Part shown: in pieces, positions 1 to 10,400 of the stretch
Numbering within the stretch: position 1 is the first letter of the stretch
Layout: each line of letters opens with the position of its first letter
Position numbers and translations under genes: made by a program
Notes under the pieces: generated by a model
The model's database searches: none
Told to the model about the DNA's origin: nothing
Seen by the model: the letters and a program-made list of their open reading frames with translations, nothing else
DNA from: Flavobacterium sp. SUN052
Lineage (GTDB): Bacteria > Bacteroidota > Bacteroidia > Flavobacteriales > Flavobacteriaceae
Assembly (NCBI RefSeq): GCF_028867935.1
Contig: NZ_JAPQNS010000001.1
Coordinates: 682,001-746,000, forward strand
DNA: 64,000 nucleotides
Direction of reading: 5' to 3'

Positions 1-3000
1 GATGTTTAATCCTGCGGTTGCCACCTTTGCAATGGGGTACTGAATAATATTTTCGTTGGAGGCACTACGCTCTGGATCGCCTAATTTGAATTTGGTGAAC
101 GTCAATAAGTTCTGGGCGTTGGCAAAGACGCGTAGTTTGCTAATACCAATCCGGTTTGTCAGTTTAGTTGGTAAAAGGTAGCCAAGCTGGATATTTTTTA
201 GCCGCAAATACGAGGCATCGCGCAGCCAGAAATCTGAAAGCTGAAAATTTTGAGGGTAACCGCTCGATGTCGTCAGGCGAGGGTATTTGGCATTTGGGTT
301 CTCGGGAGTCCACGACTCGGTCAGCCAGTCCTTGGTAATACCCGAGCCATTGCGGTAGGGAAAGCCGAGGTTCAGGTTAATGTAGTTATCAACGCCCTGT
401 ACACCCTGAAAGAAAGCCGTCAGATCAAGATTTTTGTAGGTGGCTCCCAGCGTAAAATTGTACGTCTGTTTGGGAATTACGTTGCCAATAATCTGCCGGT
501 CATTGTTATCGACTTTACCGTCGTTGTTGAGGTCTTTGTATTTGATGTCGCCGGGTAGGGTGACGGCATTCTGAACCGGGGCCGCTTTAATCTCATCGGC
601 GGTCTGGAAGTAGCCATCCGCAACCCGGCCGTAATACGAGTCTATGGGGTAACCTTCAAAGATAACTCGGTTGCCGTTGAAGATCTGCACCCCGTTGGTG
701 TTAAGCACTTCGTTTTTCACCAGCGTCAGGTTTCCGCCCACGTTGTAGCCTACCTGCCCGATTTTATCGCGCCAGTTTAGCGTGTACTCAAACCCTTTGT
801 TCTGCACCTTTCCTACGTTGCGAACTGGGCCTGCCAGGTTGCCTACCTGCTGGGCAATGTTCACCTGCCGTAGAATCCCGTCGGTGATTTTGTTGAAATA
901 GTCAATTTCACCCGTTAGCCGATTGTTCAGTACACCCACTTCCAGACCAATATCGGTGATGGTTGTGCTTTCCCAGGTCAGGTTCTGCTCAGCAATCTGG
1001 GTGATGGCAGTTCCGCCCACTACGCTGTTGTTGAAGTTGTAATTGATCCCCGAATTGACCGCCGATACAAACCCGAACAACTGTTGGGGCTGGCTACCTA
1101 ATTTACCCCAGGAAGCCCGCAGTTTGAGGTTTGATAACGCCCGTACGTCTTTCAGAAAGGGCTCTTCGTTGATGCGCCATCCGCCCGATACCGATGGGAA
1201 GAACCCCCAGCGTTTGTCAGCGGCAAAACGCGATGATCCATCGTATCGAAAATTGACTTCGAACAGATATTTAGTGTCAAAAACATAATTGACCCGCCCG
1301 AAATACGACTGCAAGCGCGATTGAGTGGTGTTTCCACTAACGGCTGGATTGGAACTACCCGCGTTAAGCTCGTAAATATCGTTGCCAATATACCCCTGAT
1401 TACTCGCCAGAAAGCTGCCATTTTTAAACATTTCCTGACTAAATCCGAGTAGGGCACTCAGTTCGTGTTTGGCCGAAAGTGTCCGGTTATAGGCCAGTGT
1501 ATGGAAGTGAGTAAACCGCAAATCCTCGCCCGCGCCCTGGATTACGCTGCGAACGGGGATATTTCCCATTGGCGCTACCGCTCCTGTTTTGGGCTGGACT
1601 AAATTAATTTGGGGGTTATTGAACCGCTCGGTGCTATAAAGCAGGTTAGGAGCCGCCGTAACTTTATACGTAAGTCCGGGGGCCAGTTTAACCTCTGCAA
1701 AAAGGTTGAATATGGTCTGGAAAGAACTGTTTTTGTGAAAACCCTCGTAAGAAAGTGCGTAAGGGTTTCGGAAAAAATTATGTCCTGGCACCCGTACCCA
1801 CTGGTCTGCATAAGAGCCATCGGCAAGCACTGGTACCTGCATGGGCAGGCCTCTGTAGAGTAGACCCATGATGCCACCCTCACCATTTCCATCATTAGTC
1901 GTATAGGCACTTTCGCGGTAGTCCCAGTAAGTGGCGACAATTCCGCCCCCCACGCGCAGTCGACTGGTAATATCGGAGGTGATATTGCTGTTGACGGAAT
2001 AGCGTTTGCCCCAGGTATTGATCAGAATACCCTCCTGATTCAAATAACCCAGCGACAGTGAGAACTGCGTTTTATCGTTGCCGCCCGAAAAGCGCAGGTT
2101 ATGCTCCTGCTGAGGTGCCCTGCGGAACATGATGTCGAACCAGTTGCTATTGGCATAAATGTAGGGGTCAGAACCAGCTTTGTATTCGTCGATAAGAGCC
2201 TGCGAATATTCGGCTGGGCTTCCCTGATTGGCCAGCGCCCGGTTTTTGCCTTCCATATAATCGACCGTGTTGGTTACAACATCCGGCACGGTAGTGGCCT
2301 GCTGGAAGCCAACATAGTTATTGTAATCGACTTGGAGCTTTCCCTTTGAACCGGTGCGGGTTTTAACCAGCACGACACCATTGGCAGCCCGGTTACCGTA
2401 AATAGCCGCCGAGGCCGCATCTTTCAGAACGGTAATACTCTCAATGTCGGCGGGGTTCACGCTGGTGAGCGGAAACTCGATACCGTCTACCAGCACCAGT
2501 GGGTCGTTGCCCGTACCAAACGAGCCCACTCCCCGAATCCGGATAGTAGCGGCATCAGCGCCGGGTCGCCCTCCGCTCATGTTTACGTAGACGCCCGTCA
2601 GTCCCTGTAGGGCCTGAGTTGAATTAGTAATGGGTCGGTTTGACAGAAATTTCTGGTCGAGGGAAGCCACTGACCCGGTGAGGTTCGCTTTTTTCTGAGT
2701 ACCATAGCCAATCACAACTACCTCGTCGAGCGCCTTATTGTCGGCCAACAACGAAATGGTGAGTTGAGTACGACTGCCAACAGCTACCTCCTGGGTGATA
2801 TAGCCAACAAAAGAAAAGGTCAGTACCGCGTTACCATCGGGTAACGTTAACCGGAAGTTACCTTCAGCGTCGGTGGTTGTACCTTTCACGGTGCCTTTCA
2901 GCACTACGCTTACCCCTGGCAATGCCGCTCCGTTTTCATCCCGTACGGCCCCGCTCACAATCTGGTCCAGATTGCCGGATGATACGCTGGCTTCGTTTGG

Positions 3001-3393
3001 CTGTGAAGAATTCGTTCTAGATTGGTCAGTTGGTTTAAGCGGGCTCAGAATAATCTGTCGCCCGAGTACTTCATAATGGAGTCGAAGAGGATTAACCAAT
3101 TTCTTTAGTACATCTCCCAGCGGCTCGTTGCTCGCAATAAGCGTAAGTTTTTGATCCGCCGGAATTTCGCGCGGACGAAAAGCAAAACGTATGCTGGCCT
3201 GCTTTTCAATTTCATTTAAAATAAGCCGTAGCCGCTGATTTTCAAGGTGTACGTTCACGCGCTTCTCCAGCAATTCTTGGGCGGAGGCATCCCACGCTAA
3301 CGATACCCCCGCGAACGTAAGCGCCAGCAGGACCTGTATAAGAGTAAGTTTCATGAGTTGAAACAGGATTCGGGTAGTAGCCGGTTTTTTCAT
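1..3393 (-). CDS. SusC/RagA-type TonB-dependent receptor with STN domain (3' end outside window)
   Basis: This is an outer-membrane TonB-dependent transporter of the SusC/RagA family. The frame is still open at base 1, where it reads GLNI; family members normally end within a few residues of this motif, so almost the whole gene is present. Two in-frame starts fit: 3393 (MKKPATTR) and 3354 (MKLTLIQV); both lead into a signal peptide ending near DASAQ. The order is signal peptide, STN domain (about residues 45-115), a carboxypeptidase-regulatory-like beta domain starting near GAVRDENGAALPGVSV (about 146), a TonB-box-like segment DEVVVIGYGTQKK (about 220), a plug with VLVDG and VLKDAASAAIYG, then the beta-barrel. 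FecR and an ECF sigma factor lie directly upstream on the same strand, the usual partners of an STN receptor. No SusD is visible; it would lie left of the window. The substrate is unknown. Confidence 0.93.
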   Translation of the reverse strand, partial: MKKPATTRILFQLMKLTLIQVLLALTFAGVSLAWDASAQELLEKRVNVHLENQRLRLILNEIEKQASIRFAFRPREIPADQKLTLIASNEPLGDVLKKLVNPLRLHYEVLGRQIILSPLKPTDQSRTNSSQPNEASVSSGNLDQIVSGAVRDENGAALPGVSVVLKGTVKGTTTDAEGNFRLTLPDGNAVLTFSFVGYITQEVAVGSRTQLTISLLADNKALDEVVVIGYGTQKKANLTGSVASLDQKFLSNRPITNSTQALQGLTGVYVNMSGGRPGADAATIRIRGVGSFGTGNDPLVLVDGIEFPLTSVNPADIESITVLKDAASAAIYGNRAANGVVLVKTRTGSKGKLQVDYNNYVGFQQATTVPDVVTNTVDYMEGKNRALANQGSPAEYSQALIDEYKAGSDPYIYANSNWFDIMFRRAPQQEHNLRFSGGNDKTQFSLSLGYLNQEGILINTWGKRYSVNSNITSDITSRLRVGGGIVATYWDYRESAYTTNDGNGEGGIMGLLYRGLPMQVPVLADGSYADQWVRVPGHNFFRNPYALSYEGFHKNSSFQTIFNLFAEVKLAPGLTYKVTAAPNLLYSTERFNNPQINLVQPKTGAVAPMGNIPVRSVIQGAGEDLRFTHFHTLAYNRTLSAKHELSALLGFSQEMFKNGSFLASNQGYIGNDIYELNAGSSNPAVSGNTTQSRLQSYFGRVNYVFDTKYLFEVNFRYDGSSRFAADKRWGFFPSVSGGWRINEEPFLKDVRALSNLKLRASWGKLGSQPQQLFGFVSAVNSGINYNFNNSVVGGTAITQIAEQNLTWESTTITDIGLEVGVLNNRLTGEIDYFNKITDGILRQVNIAQQVGNLAGPVRNVGKVQNKGFEYTLNWRDKIGQVGYNVGGNLTLVKNEVLNTNGVQIFNGNRVIFEGYPIDSYYGRVADGYFQTADEIKAAPVQNAVTLPGDIKYKDLNNDGKVDNNDRQIIGNVIPKQTYNFTLGATYKNLDLTAFFQGVQGVDNYINLNLGFPYRNGSGITKDWLTESWTPENPNAKYPRLTTSSGYPQNFQLSDFWLRDASYLRLKNIQLGYLLPTKLTNRIGISKLRVFANAQNLLTFTKFKLGDPERSASNENIIQYPIAKVATAGLNI

Positions 3394-3437
3394 TAGTTTT
3401 AAACGTTTTGATTCAAAATCAGACAATAATGCCCCCT

Positions 3438-3455
3438 GCATCCCCTCTGGGATGC
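3438..3455. other. Small hairpin in the FecR-SusC gap
   Basis: A perfect 7-bp stem (GCATCCC with GGGATGC, loop CTCT) lies in the 132-bp gap between the anti-sigma gene and the SusC start. It is flanked by runs of C (3432-3436) and G (3472-3476) that could pair to enclose it. It would lie in the receptor mRNA leader if the transcript comes from upstream. The function is unknown. Confidence 0.35.
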
Positions 3456-3481
3456 TATGTACGACAGTTTTGGGGGTATTG

Positions 3482-3512
3482 ACCTCAGTAGTGTTGCGAC
3501 CACTGCTGAGGT
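3482..3512 (+). terminator. Terminator-like hairpin between fecR and susC
   Basis: CCTCAGTAGTG (3483-3493) pairs with CACTGCTGAGG (3501-3511) with one G-T pair and a 7-base loop. It is followed on the plus strand by six T. The T run serves plus-strand transcription, yet both neighbouring genes are on the minus strand, where the same stem is preceded by six A and not followed by U. It could block antisense reading or act as an mRNA-processing hairpin separating anti-sigma and receptor expression. Confidence 0.45.
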
Positions 3513-3525
3513 TTTTTATTCGCAG

Positions 3526-4647
3526 TTAGTCCATAGCGGTTCGTTGTGAGGAATGAATCGGAGTGGGAACGGGGCAGCCTTTGCTGTAGACGACAATTTG
3601 TGCATCAATAAGCTTGTACTCCGCGTCGAGAACTCTACAGATTACGTCAAGTTTCTGAAAAAGAGACTCATCGTTGAGGCTTAGGGTGAGGGTACAGTTT
3701 TTCATCACATCTTCATCATATATGACAGTTACTCCATACGTTTTTTCAATAGCGTTGAAAACCCTGGAAACAGAAGCATCGTCGAAATCGAAACTCTCTG
3801 CTTCTTGGTCAGAAAGTAGAATGCCCGGGTTGTCCACCAACGATTTATCTAGTTTCACATTATCGCGGTGGAAAACAACTTTTTGATTAGGTGTCAAAAC
3901 AATTCCTTTCAATTCAGGGTCCTTGACCTGCTCTGACTGACTTGGATAAACAGCTACCCGCCCAGATTTAACATCGACCGTAACCGTAGCAGCACCCTTT
4001 TGGGCATTAATGCGAAAACTCGTTCCCAGTACCTTCGTGACTAAGCCATTGGCATAGACTATAAAGGGCTTCTTTGGGTTTTTGGTAACGTCAAAATAAG
4101 CCTCACCCGTCAAGTAAACCTCCCGCTTTGTAGCAGCAAAGTGTCGTTTATACCGCAACCGCCCCCCTTTTTGCATGATAACCCGGCTTCCGTCAGACAG
4201 TTGGATGTACATAACCTGACTGGCTTCGTTCAGGGTTTCTACCCAATCATTGGTTGGCTGAACGAACGACTTAAGGGTGCGTTCGGGTTGCCTAAACATC
4301 AATCGCCCGACCCAGCTTACGCCCAGAATAAGCAGCAGGGAGGCCGCTATTTTCCAGCCGTTTGACCTAAATAGCCAGCGCTCTGCGGGAATAATCCGGG
4401 AGCCACTGAGGGAAGTATCAATTCGGTTCCAGAGCGCATCTATCCTGACTGTGTCAACGGGCCGTTGTTCAATCTGCTCCAAACTCACCACTAATTGCCG
4501 GGCATGCTCAACCTGATAATACCGTTCTGGATAATCGCGGAGGAAGGCCTCCCAAAAGGAGTCCGTTTCTGGGGTTGGCCCACAAACCCACTCTTTGAAG
4601 TAGTCGTCGGCTGCCAGGTCTTCCGCGTTGAATTGATAATAATTCAT
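3526..4647 (-). CDS. FecR-family anti-sigma factor
   Basis: This is a single-pass inner-membrane anti-sigma regulator that would hold the neighbouring ECF sigma factor and receive a signal from the STN domain of the SusC receptor in the periplasm. I chose the start at 4647 (MNYYQFNAEDLAADDYF), giving 373 residues, because the upstream extension to 4695 overlaps the sigma gene and has no family character. The cytoplasmic part covers about residues 1-97, the membrane segment about 98-117 (WKIAASLLLILGVSWVGRL), then a periplasmic FecR domain with LSDGSRV and GEAYFDV motifs, and a C-terminal DUF4974-like part (about 300-360, SFDFDDASVSRVFNAIEKTY). It begins 10 bases after the sigma stop, so the two are almost certainly co-transcribed. 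Confidence 0.93.
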   Translation of the reverse strand: MNYYQFNAEDLAADDYFKEWVCGPTPETDSFWEAFLRDYPERYYQVEHARQLVVSLEQIEQRPVDTVRIDALWNRIDTSLSGSRIIPAERWLFRSNGWKIAASLLLILGVSWVGRLMFRQPERTLKSFVQPTNDWVETLNEASQVMYIQLSDGSRVIMQKGGRLRYKRHFAATKREVYLTGEAYFDVTKNPKKPFIVYANGLVTKVLGTSFRINAQKGAATVTVDVKSGRVAVYPSQSEQVKDPELKGIVLTPNQKVVFHRDNVKLDKSLVDNPGILLSDQEAESFDFDDASVSRVFNAIEKTYGVTVIYDEDVMKNCTLTLSLNDESLFQKLDVICRVLDAEYKLIDAQIVVYSKGCPVPTPIHSSQRTAMD

Positions 4648-4657
4648 GGTTGTATTG

Positions 4658-5251
4658 TTATAAAAACTGCTCCATTGTAAACCACGCCAGACCAACCGAG
4701 AGGATTCGAATGGCTTCGCGTAATGATTTCAAAGCGGAATAAATAAACCGGCAGGCGGATTGATAATTGACGCCCATAATGTGGGCAATTTCTTCATTAC
4801 TAAAATGTTGGTAGAAGCGCAGGTTCAGCGCTTCCTGCTGACGGGGTGTTAAGCGTCTGTAGCTGTTCCGTAGTTGCTCAAGAACGTGACTTATTTCCTC
4901 GTCTTTAATCAACCGGGTCTCAATCCCTGTATCATCTGCCCTGACAATCAGATCATCGACACTACAGGCCTGAAAAAATGGGTCGCGGTTGCGGGTTCGG
5001 GTGATTTTATTCCGTAGCGATCGGATGAGATAAAACTTAATCGAGTCCGTATCGCTCAGGTTAGCCCGCCTTTGCCAGAGTTCTATAAATAAATCATGGA
5101 TAGAATCTTCAATGAGTACAACATCGTTGGTGACCTTGCGCCCATAGTTGAGCAAGTCAGCTGCGTACAATCGGTATATCGACTGGAAAGCCCTTTCGTC
5201 GCCCTGACGGAAGGCACACCACAACTCGTTTGACGTATCGTTTATTGACAC
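4658..5251 (-). CDS. ECF RNA polymerase sigma factor (Bacteroidota FecI-like)
   Basis: This 197-residue protein is an extracytoplasmic-function sigma-70 factor that would direct RNA polymerase to the adjacent receptor operon. Region 2 is visible in DERAFQSIYRLYAADLLNY followed by DSIHDLFIELWQRR. Region 4 is visible in LTPRQQEALNLRFYQHFSN and the helix-turn-helix EEIAHIMGVNYQSACRFIYS. It heads the minus-strand sigma, anti-sigma, receptor order and is divergent from a second sigma gene at 5704. The two sigma proteins differ clearly, so they are not a recent tandem copy. Confidence 0.93.
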   Translation of the reverse strand: MSINDTSNELWCAFRQGDERAFQSIYRLYAADLLNYGRKVTNDVVLIEDSIHDLFIELWQRRANLSDTDSIKFYLIRSLRNKITRTRNRDPFFQACSVDDLIVRADDTGIETRLIKDEEISHVLEQLRNSYRRLTPRQQEALNLRFYQHFSNEEIAHIMGVNYQSACRFIYSALKSLREAIRILSVGLAWFTMEQFL

Positions 5252-5703
5252 AAGTAGGCTGACTTTGGCTAGGAACTAGTATGGCTAAATAACCTTAAAC
5301 GCAAGATGAGTGTCTGCAACAGGTATTATATACTAATGCAAGTTATAGCGAGTTTTAGTCCTACTTTTTTTAAAAATATTTTTATTGATGGGTTTGAAAT
5401 GGATTTAGCCATGTGGATGCCCCCTGAATAGTTCTGAAAATGAGGTTTTTGGTGCCGACATTGAGCCTATGCTAAGTTTTTATTAAGCAATTACGATTGA
5501 ATAGGTTTTGGCGCTCAAACGCACGAGTTTTGAGCACGACTATGTGATATAAGTGTTTGTATTAGCTTATAAAATGTAAACCAAAATAGGTAAAAAAGAT
5601 AAAAATTGAAATTTAGTTAGATAATTCAAGAATAATTTAAAACTATAACAAGGGTGTCCGGCTGAAAAACACTCTTAGCTATACTCGACATGATCTAATC
5701 ACT
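5252..5703. promoter_or_regulatory. AT-rich divergent promoter region between two sigma genes
   Basis: This 452-base non-coding stretch separates two divergent ECF sigma genes and is far richer in A and T than its neighbours. It must hold the promoters of both operons. I could not pick out a convincing TTTG/TAnnTTTG pair on either strand, nor a long inverted repeat. I see no gene in it. Confidence 0.6.
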
Positions 5704-6378
5704 ATGACTGCTACTGTCCACTGGGATGAGAGCCCTAACCGCCCGTTTTTGGCTCCGTCATCGGAACCTGGCACAGACCCCGACCCAGTGAAACCAATCG
5801 ACTCGGAACGGTTCATCAGGCAGACCTTCGAAACGGACCCCTCAAAAGGATATGAACTTTTATTTAAGCGGTATTATCGCCCGCTTTGCAGCCACGCTAT
5901 ACGGTTTGTATATGCCAAAGAAATAGCAGAAGATATTGTGGTAGAGGTGTTCAGCCAGTTCTGGAGCAAGCAGTCGTACCAGTCCGTAACTGTTTCGTAC
6001 CGGGCCTACCTATACACGTCGGTGCGGCATGCAGCGCTGGCTCACCTGAAGAGTGAATTTGGCCGGGAGCAATCGATGGAGACAATACCCGAACCGTTTA
6101 CGGCAGACATTCAGCTAACTCCGCAACATTTATTGCAGTACGATGAACTGCACGTAAAAATTGACGAGATCATCCGCTCTACACCTCCTCAGTGTCAGAA
6201 AGTATTCATAATGAGCCGGTTTGATGGCAAGAAAAATGGGGACATTGCTCAGGAGCTGGACATTTCAATCAAAACGGTTGAAGGTCACATCACGAAAATG
6301 CTAACCATTCTTCGGCGGGCACTCAGCGATCTGGGCATGATGAGTCTGCTACTGTGTTCGTGGTTTTGTACGGCTTAG
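5704..6378 (+). CDS. ECF RNA polymerase sigma factor
   Basis: This 224-residue protein is a FecI-like sigma factor heading the plus-strand glycan cluster. A polar N-terminal extension of about 40 residues precedes region 2 (KGYELLFKRYYRPLCSHAIR and AEDIVVEVFSQFW). Region 4 holds PPQCQKVFIMSRFDGKKN and the recognition helix part DISIKTVEGHITKM, typical of Bacteroidota ECF factors. It is followed by a FecR gene and an STN-type SusC gene. A hairpin with eight T (6380-6400) begins just after its stop codon and may limit read-through into the anti-sigma gene. Confidence 0.93.
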   Translation: MTATVHWDESPNRPFLAPSSEPGTDPDPVKPIDSERFIRQTFETDPSKGYELLFKRYYRPLCSHAIRFVYAKEIAEDIVVEVFSQFWSKQSYQSVTVSYRAYLYTSVRHAALAHLKSEFGREQSMETIPEPFTADIQLTPQHLLQYDELHVKIDEIIRSTPPQCQKVFIMSRFDGKKNGDIAQELDISIKTVEGHITKMLTILRRALSDLGMMSLLLCSWFCTA

Positions 6379-6379
6379 C

Positions 6380-6400
6380 AAGGGTAACACCCTTTTTTTT
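6380..6400 (+). terminator. Intrinsic-terminator-like hairpin between sigma and anti-sigma genes
   Basis: AAGGGT (6380-6385), loop AAC, ACCCTT (6389-6394) and a run of eight T (6393-6400) form the classical short terminator shape. It sits in the 56-bp gap between the sigma stop and the FecR start, on the coding strand. The stem is only 6 bp, so partial termination is more likely than complete. Confidence 0.6.
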
Positions 6401-6434
6401 CACTCTTCTGGATAGTCTCGTCCCTGACACCATT

Positions 6435-7448
6435 ATGGAACCGACCGTATCAAAACGCATCGTCTTTAACTTATTCGACGGAAATATTACCGCTTTGCAG
6501 AAAAAGGTAGTCGAAAATTGGTTGCTAAATCCTGACAATCAGGAGTTGTATTTTCAATGGCTCGACGAGTGGGAACTGGCTAATTTACAGTTTTCAGGTG
6601 ACACCGATAAAGCGTATCTACGCTCTTTAAACGTCCATCCAACCGACACGCTTTATCCCACTGTTGAACCGGTTTTTCAACCCATTCGCCCAATAGGCTG
6701 GTGGAAACCGCTTTATTCAGTGGTTGCAGCCGCTATGGTGATTTTGTTGGCCGGGTTGTTTTTATTCCGTGATAACCTGTTGATGAAACGGTATGAAACC
6801 GCTTATGGACAGATAAAAACGGTGAATTTACCCGACGGAAGCCGGGTGACGCTCAATGGCAACAGCCAGCTAAAAGTAAACCGTTTTGGGTTCAGTGAAG
6901 GTGACAGAGCTGTATGGTTGCGGGGCGAAGCGGAGTTTTCGGTGGTTCACACCGCTAATGATAACCGGTTTGTAGTGCATACCCCCGACCAACTGGAGGT
7001 TCAGGTTTTAGGCACCGAGTTTATTGTGTTCAGCCGGGGCAGGGGCAGCAAAGTCGTGCTGACGAAAGGCAGCGTTCGCCTTCGCCAAACAACAAATCCG
7101 GCCATGGCGCCTGTTATCATAGCGCCCGGCGACGTGGCTACACTAACCACTAAAGGTCACCTGGAGCTTGTGCACCACCAATCCCTTACCTCCTATGTGG
7201 CGTGGAAGGAACACCGATTTGTCTTTGAAAATACCTCCCTGGCAGAAATAAGCCGACAGCTGAACGAGCAGTTTGGAGTACGTATTGTGCTGTCTGACAG
7301 TACTATGGCCCAGCGTACGCTGGGTGGCACCTTCCGTGCAGAAACAGCTACTGATATTTTACAGGTATTGACTGATCTGCTCGACATTCAGGTACAACGC
7401 ATTGGTAATCGCCCCGAAACGTACGAATTAACGCCTTCCACGCATTGA
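6435..7448 (+). CDS. FecR-family anti-sigma factor
   Basis: This 337-residue anti-sigma factor is the partner of the sigma factor at 5704. I chose ATG 6435 (MEPTVSKRIVFNLFDG) over an earlier in-frame start at 6354 because the latter overlaps the sigma gene and the terminator-like hairpin. The cytoplasmic part covers residues 1-90 (LQKKVVENWLLNPDNQELYF), the membrane segment about 92-112, then a periplasmic FecR domain (LPDGSRVTLNGNSQLKVNR, RGEAEFSV, VLGTEF) and a C-terminal DUF4974-like region (LAEISRQLNEQFGVRIV). The receptor that follows 18 bp downstream carries an STN domain that could touch the periplasmic part. Confidence 0.93.
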   Translation: MEPTVSKRIVFNLFDGNITALQKKVVENWLLNPDNQELYFQWLDEWELANLQFSGDTDKAYLRSLNVHPTDTLYPTVEPVFQPIRPIGWWKPLYSVVAAAMVILLAGLFLFRDNLLMKRYETAYGQIKTVNLPDGSRVTLNGNSQLKVNRFGFSEGDRAVWLRGEAEFSVVHTANDNRFVVHTPDQLEVQVLGTEFIVFSRGRGSKVVLTKGSVRLRQTTNPAMAPVIIAPGDVATLTTKGHLELVHHQSLTSYVAWKEHRFVFENTSLAEISRQLNEQFGVRIVLSDSTMAQRTLGGTFRAETATDILQVLTDLLDIQVQRIGNRPETYELTPSTH

Positions 7449-7466
7449 TTTAATCACCTTTTCGCT

Positions 7467-10400
7467 ATGACTCAACCAGTACGAATAACCCTATTAATGG
7501 CAGTGGCATTGTGCTACAGTTTGTCATTATCACCGGTACTCGGCCAGCCGCTGCTGGCTCAGAATAAAACGGGCAAGCGGGTGGTCTCGAATCCGCATTC
7601 AGCCACAACCCTTCGGGAAGCCCTCATGGTGCTCAAACAACGCTATGGTATTGACATTCTTTTCGAAGAAAAAATGCTTGAGGGCATCCGGGTTACCGGC
7701 AACTCCGTTAACCAGAACGCGAGCCTTGAACGAACATTGTCGGATCTGTTGACGCCCGTTGGCTTACGCTTCAAAAAGGTACGCTCCAACACCTATTTGG
7801 TGATGCCCGATGAAGGGACAAAAACAGGATTTCGCCAGTCGGCAACCACTGCTCCGGTGCTTCTAGGGGAGACTAGAGAGCAGAATGAGACACCCAGCCA
7901 GCAGGTTGTCGATAAGATATTGACCGGCACGGTGAAGAGCGAAACCGGCGAAGGGCTGCCGGGCGTAACGGTACTGATAAAAAATACGAGCCGGGGTACG
8001 ACCACCGATGTCAATGGCCATTTTCAGCTTAACCTACCCGATGAAAACACCATTCTTGTGTTTTCGTTTGTCGGGTACGTGATGCAGGAGATAGCGGTGG
8101 CAAACCAGTCGGTGGTTGATATCCAACTCAAACCCGATGATCAAACGCTGAACGAAGTGGTGGTGGTTGGTTACGGCACCCAGAAAAAGAGCGTTGTAAC
8201 CGGCGCCATTTCAAGCGTAAAATCCACGGACCTCGACAACCAGCAGATCAGCCGGGTAGAGCAGGCACTTCAGGGGCGGGCATCGGGCCTGACTATTGCT
8301 TCTAGTTCAGGAGCTCCCGGCACGCCAGCTACGGTGCGGGTGCGCGGTACAACCTCTCTCAACGAGGGAGCCAGCAATCCGCTTTACGTGGTTGATGGCG
8401 TTGTGGTGGGAACAGGGGGCATCGATTATCTGAATCCGGGTGATATTGAGTCTGTTGAAGTGTTAAAAGACGCGGCCTCAGCGGCTATTTACGGGGCCCG
8501 GTCGTCGGCAGGAGTTATTCTGGTAACGACTAAAAAAGGAAAAACGGGGGGCATCCGGGTAGCGTACAGTGGGTATTTCGGCACGCAGGCCCCCGCCCGG
8601 AAGCTGAACCTGCTGGATGCCACCCAATACGCTACGCTGATCAACGAACAGTCGATAAATGCCGGGGGCAAAGAACTGTACGCCAACCCGGGTTCACTCG
8701 GGCGAGGAACCGAATGGCAGCAACAGATTTTTAATTCCAATGCCCGGATACAGAACCACGAAGTTAGTCTCAGTGGAGGCAATGACCGCTCCACTTTTTA
8801 CACATCATTCGGCTTATTTGACCAGCAGGGCATTGTGGCCACCGACATTTCCGGTTTCAAGCGGTACAACATCCGGCTTAACTCCGACCATAAAATAAAA
8901 GACTGGCTTCGATTTGGGCAAACACTGGGTTACTCGCACATCAATAACAAATCGGGGGTAAACGGGAACACCGATTTTGGGGGTCCGCTGAGTTCGGCCA
9001 TCATGCTCGACCCACTCACGCCTGTCGTCATCACCGACCCGGCGGTGGCCGCCGGTGTTCCATATTCAACGCAGCCGGTCATTACCGATGTGGATGGAAA
9101 TCCTTATGCCATCTCAACCAATGTCGTACAGCAGGTTACCAACCCACTGGCATTCAACAAGACAAGACACGGAAACTACACCTGGTCAGACGACATCGTC
9201 GGCAATGTTTTTCTGGTGGCTGAACCGATAAAGGGATTGCGGCTGCGCTCCACCCTGGGAACGACGCTCTCATATGGTGGCAGTGAAACGTTCACGCCCG
9301 TGAGTTACCTGAATTCCAACCAGATTACTACCCAGAACTCGTTTGCCCGCGCTAACAGCAAGGGTATCAACTGGAACCTGGAAAATACGGTTTCATACGA
9401 CCGGGTAATTGGAAAGCATGACTTTACGGCACTGTTAGGTCAAGGAGCCTATATGGACAACAACACGGTTGGCTCCACGGTAACGTATTTTAACATTCCG
9501 GCCAAAACGTTCGAGGAAGCGTCGCTGAACTTCAGCACCCCAGCCAGTAATATTAATGCCAGTGGGTTTGAGGGGGTTCAGCACCGGGTCACATCGCTGT
9601 TCAGCCGGTTAACTTATAGCTACGACGGCCGGTTCCTCTTTACAGGAATTGTCCGGCGGGATGGTTCCTCCCGATTCGGCATCAACAACCGCTACGGTTA
9701 TTTTCCATCGGCCTCGCTAGGGTGGGTGGCTTCGCAGGAGCGGTTTTGGGCCATAAAGAATACGATTAACTTTCTAAAGATCAGAGGTTCCTATGGGATC
9801 ACGGGAAACGACGTACTGGGTAATTTCAGGTATCTGTCGACTGTTGGCGGGGGACGAAATTTCACGTTTGGCAACGATATTTACCTGATTGGCTACAGTC
9901 CCGACGCCCCGGCAAATCCCGATCTGCGCTGGGAGCAAACGAGTCAGTTAAACCTCGGGCTCGACATGGTTCTGTTTCAAAACTGGAACTTAACGCTTGA
10001 CTGGTACAACAAGAAAACGTCGGGAATTCTGCAAACGATAGTTTATCCCGGCTATGTAGGTGCCGTGGGGGCTTCCTACGGCAACGTAGCCGATATGGTC
10101 AATCGAGGTGTAGAGCTGGAACTGGGCTACCGTAAACGATTCGGTAAAGTAAGCATGGACCTGCGGGGTAATGTTTCGTACCTGAAAAACCAGGTGACTT
10201 ACCTGGGTGCGGGTAAATCGTTTCTGGAAGGCGGTGCCAAACTTCAGAACAGTACTTACGAACTGACCCGCACCGCCATTGGACAACCGGTTGGGGCCTT
10301 CTACGGATTCCAGACGGCGGGTATTTTCCAGACTAAAGAAGAGGTTAGCGCTTATGTGGGCCCAGATGGCAAACCCATTCAGCCCAATGCAGTACCAGGC

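Noticed and set aside
250..3076. Several plus-strand open frames inside the first SusC gene
   Set aside because: They are antisense shadows of a receptor gene whose full domain order is clear on the minus strand.
4648..4695. A longer N-terminus for the minus-strand FecR
   Set aside because: It would overlap the sigma gene end and adds residues unlike the family.
5252..5703. A possible small RNA or gene in the AT-rich divergent gap
   Set aside because: No hairpin with T run, no conserved RNA shape and no open frame of useful length was found.
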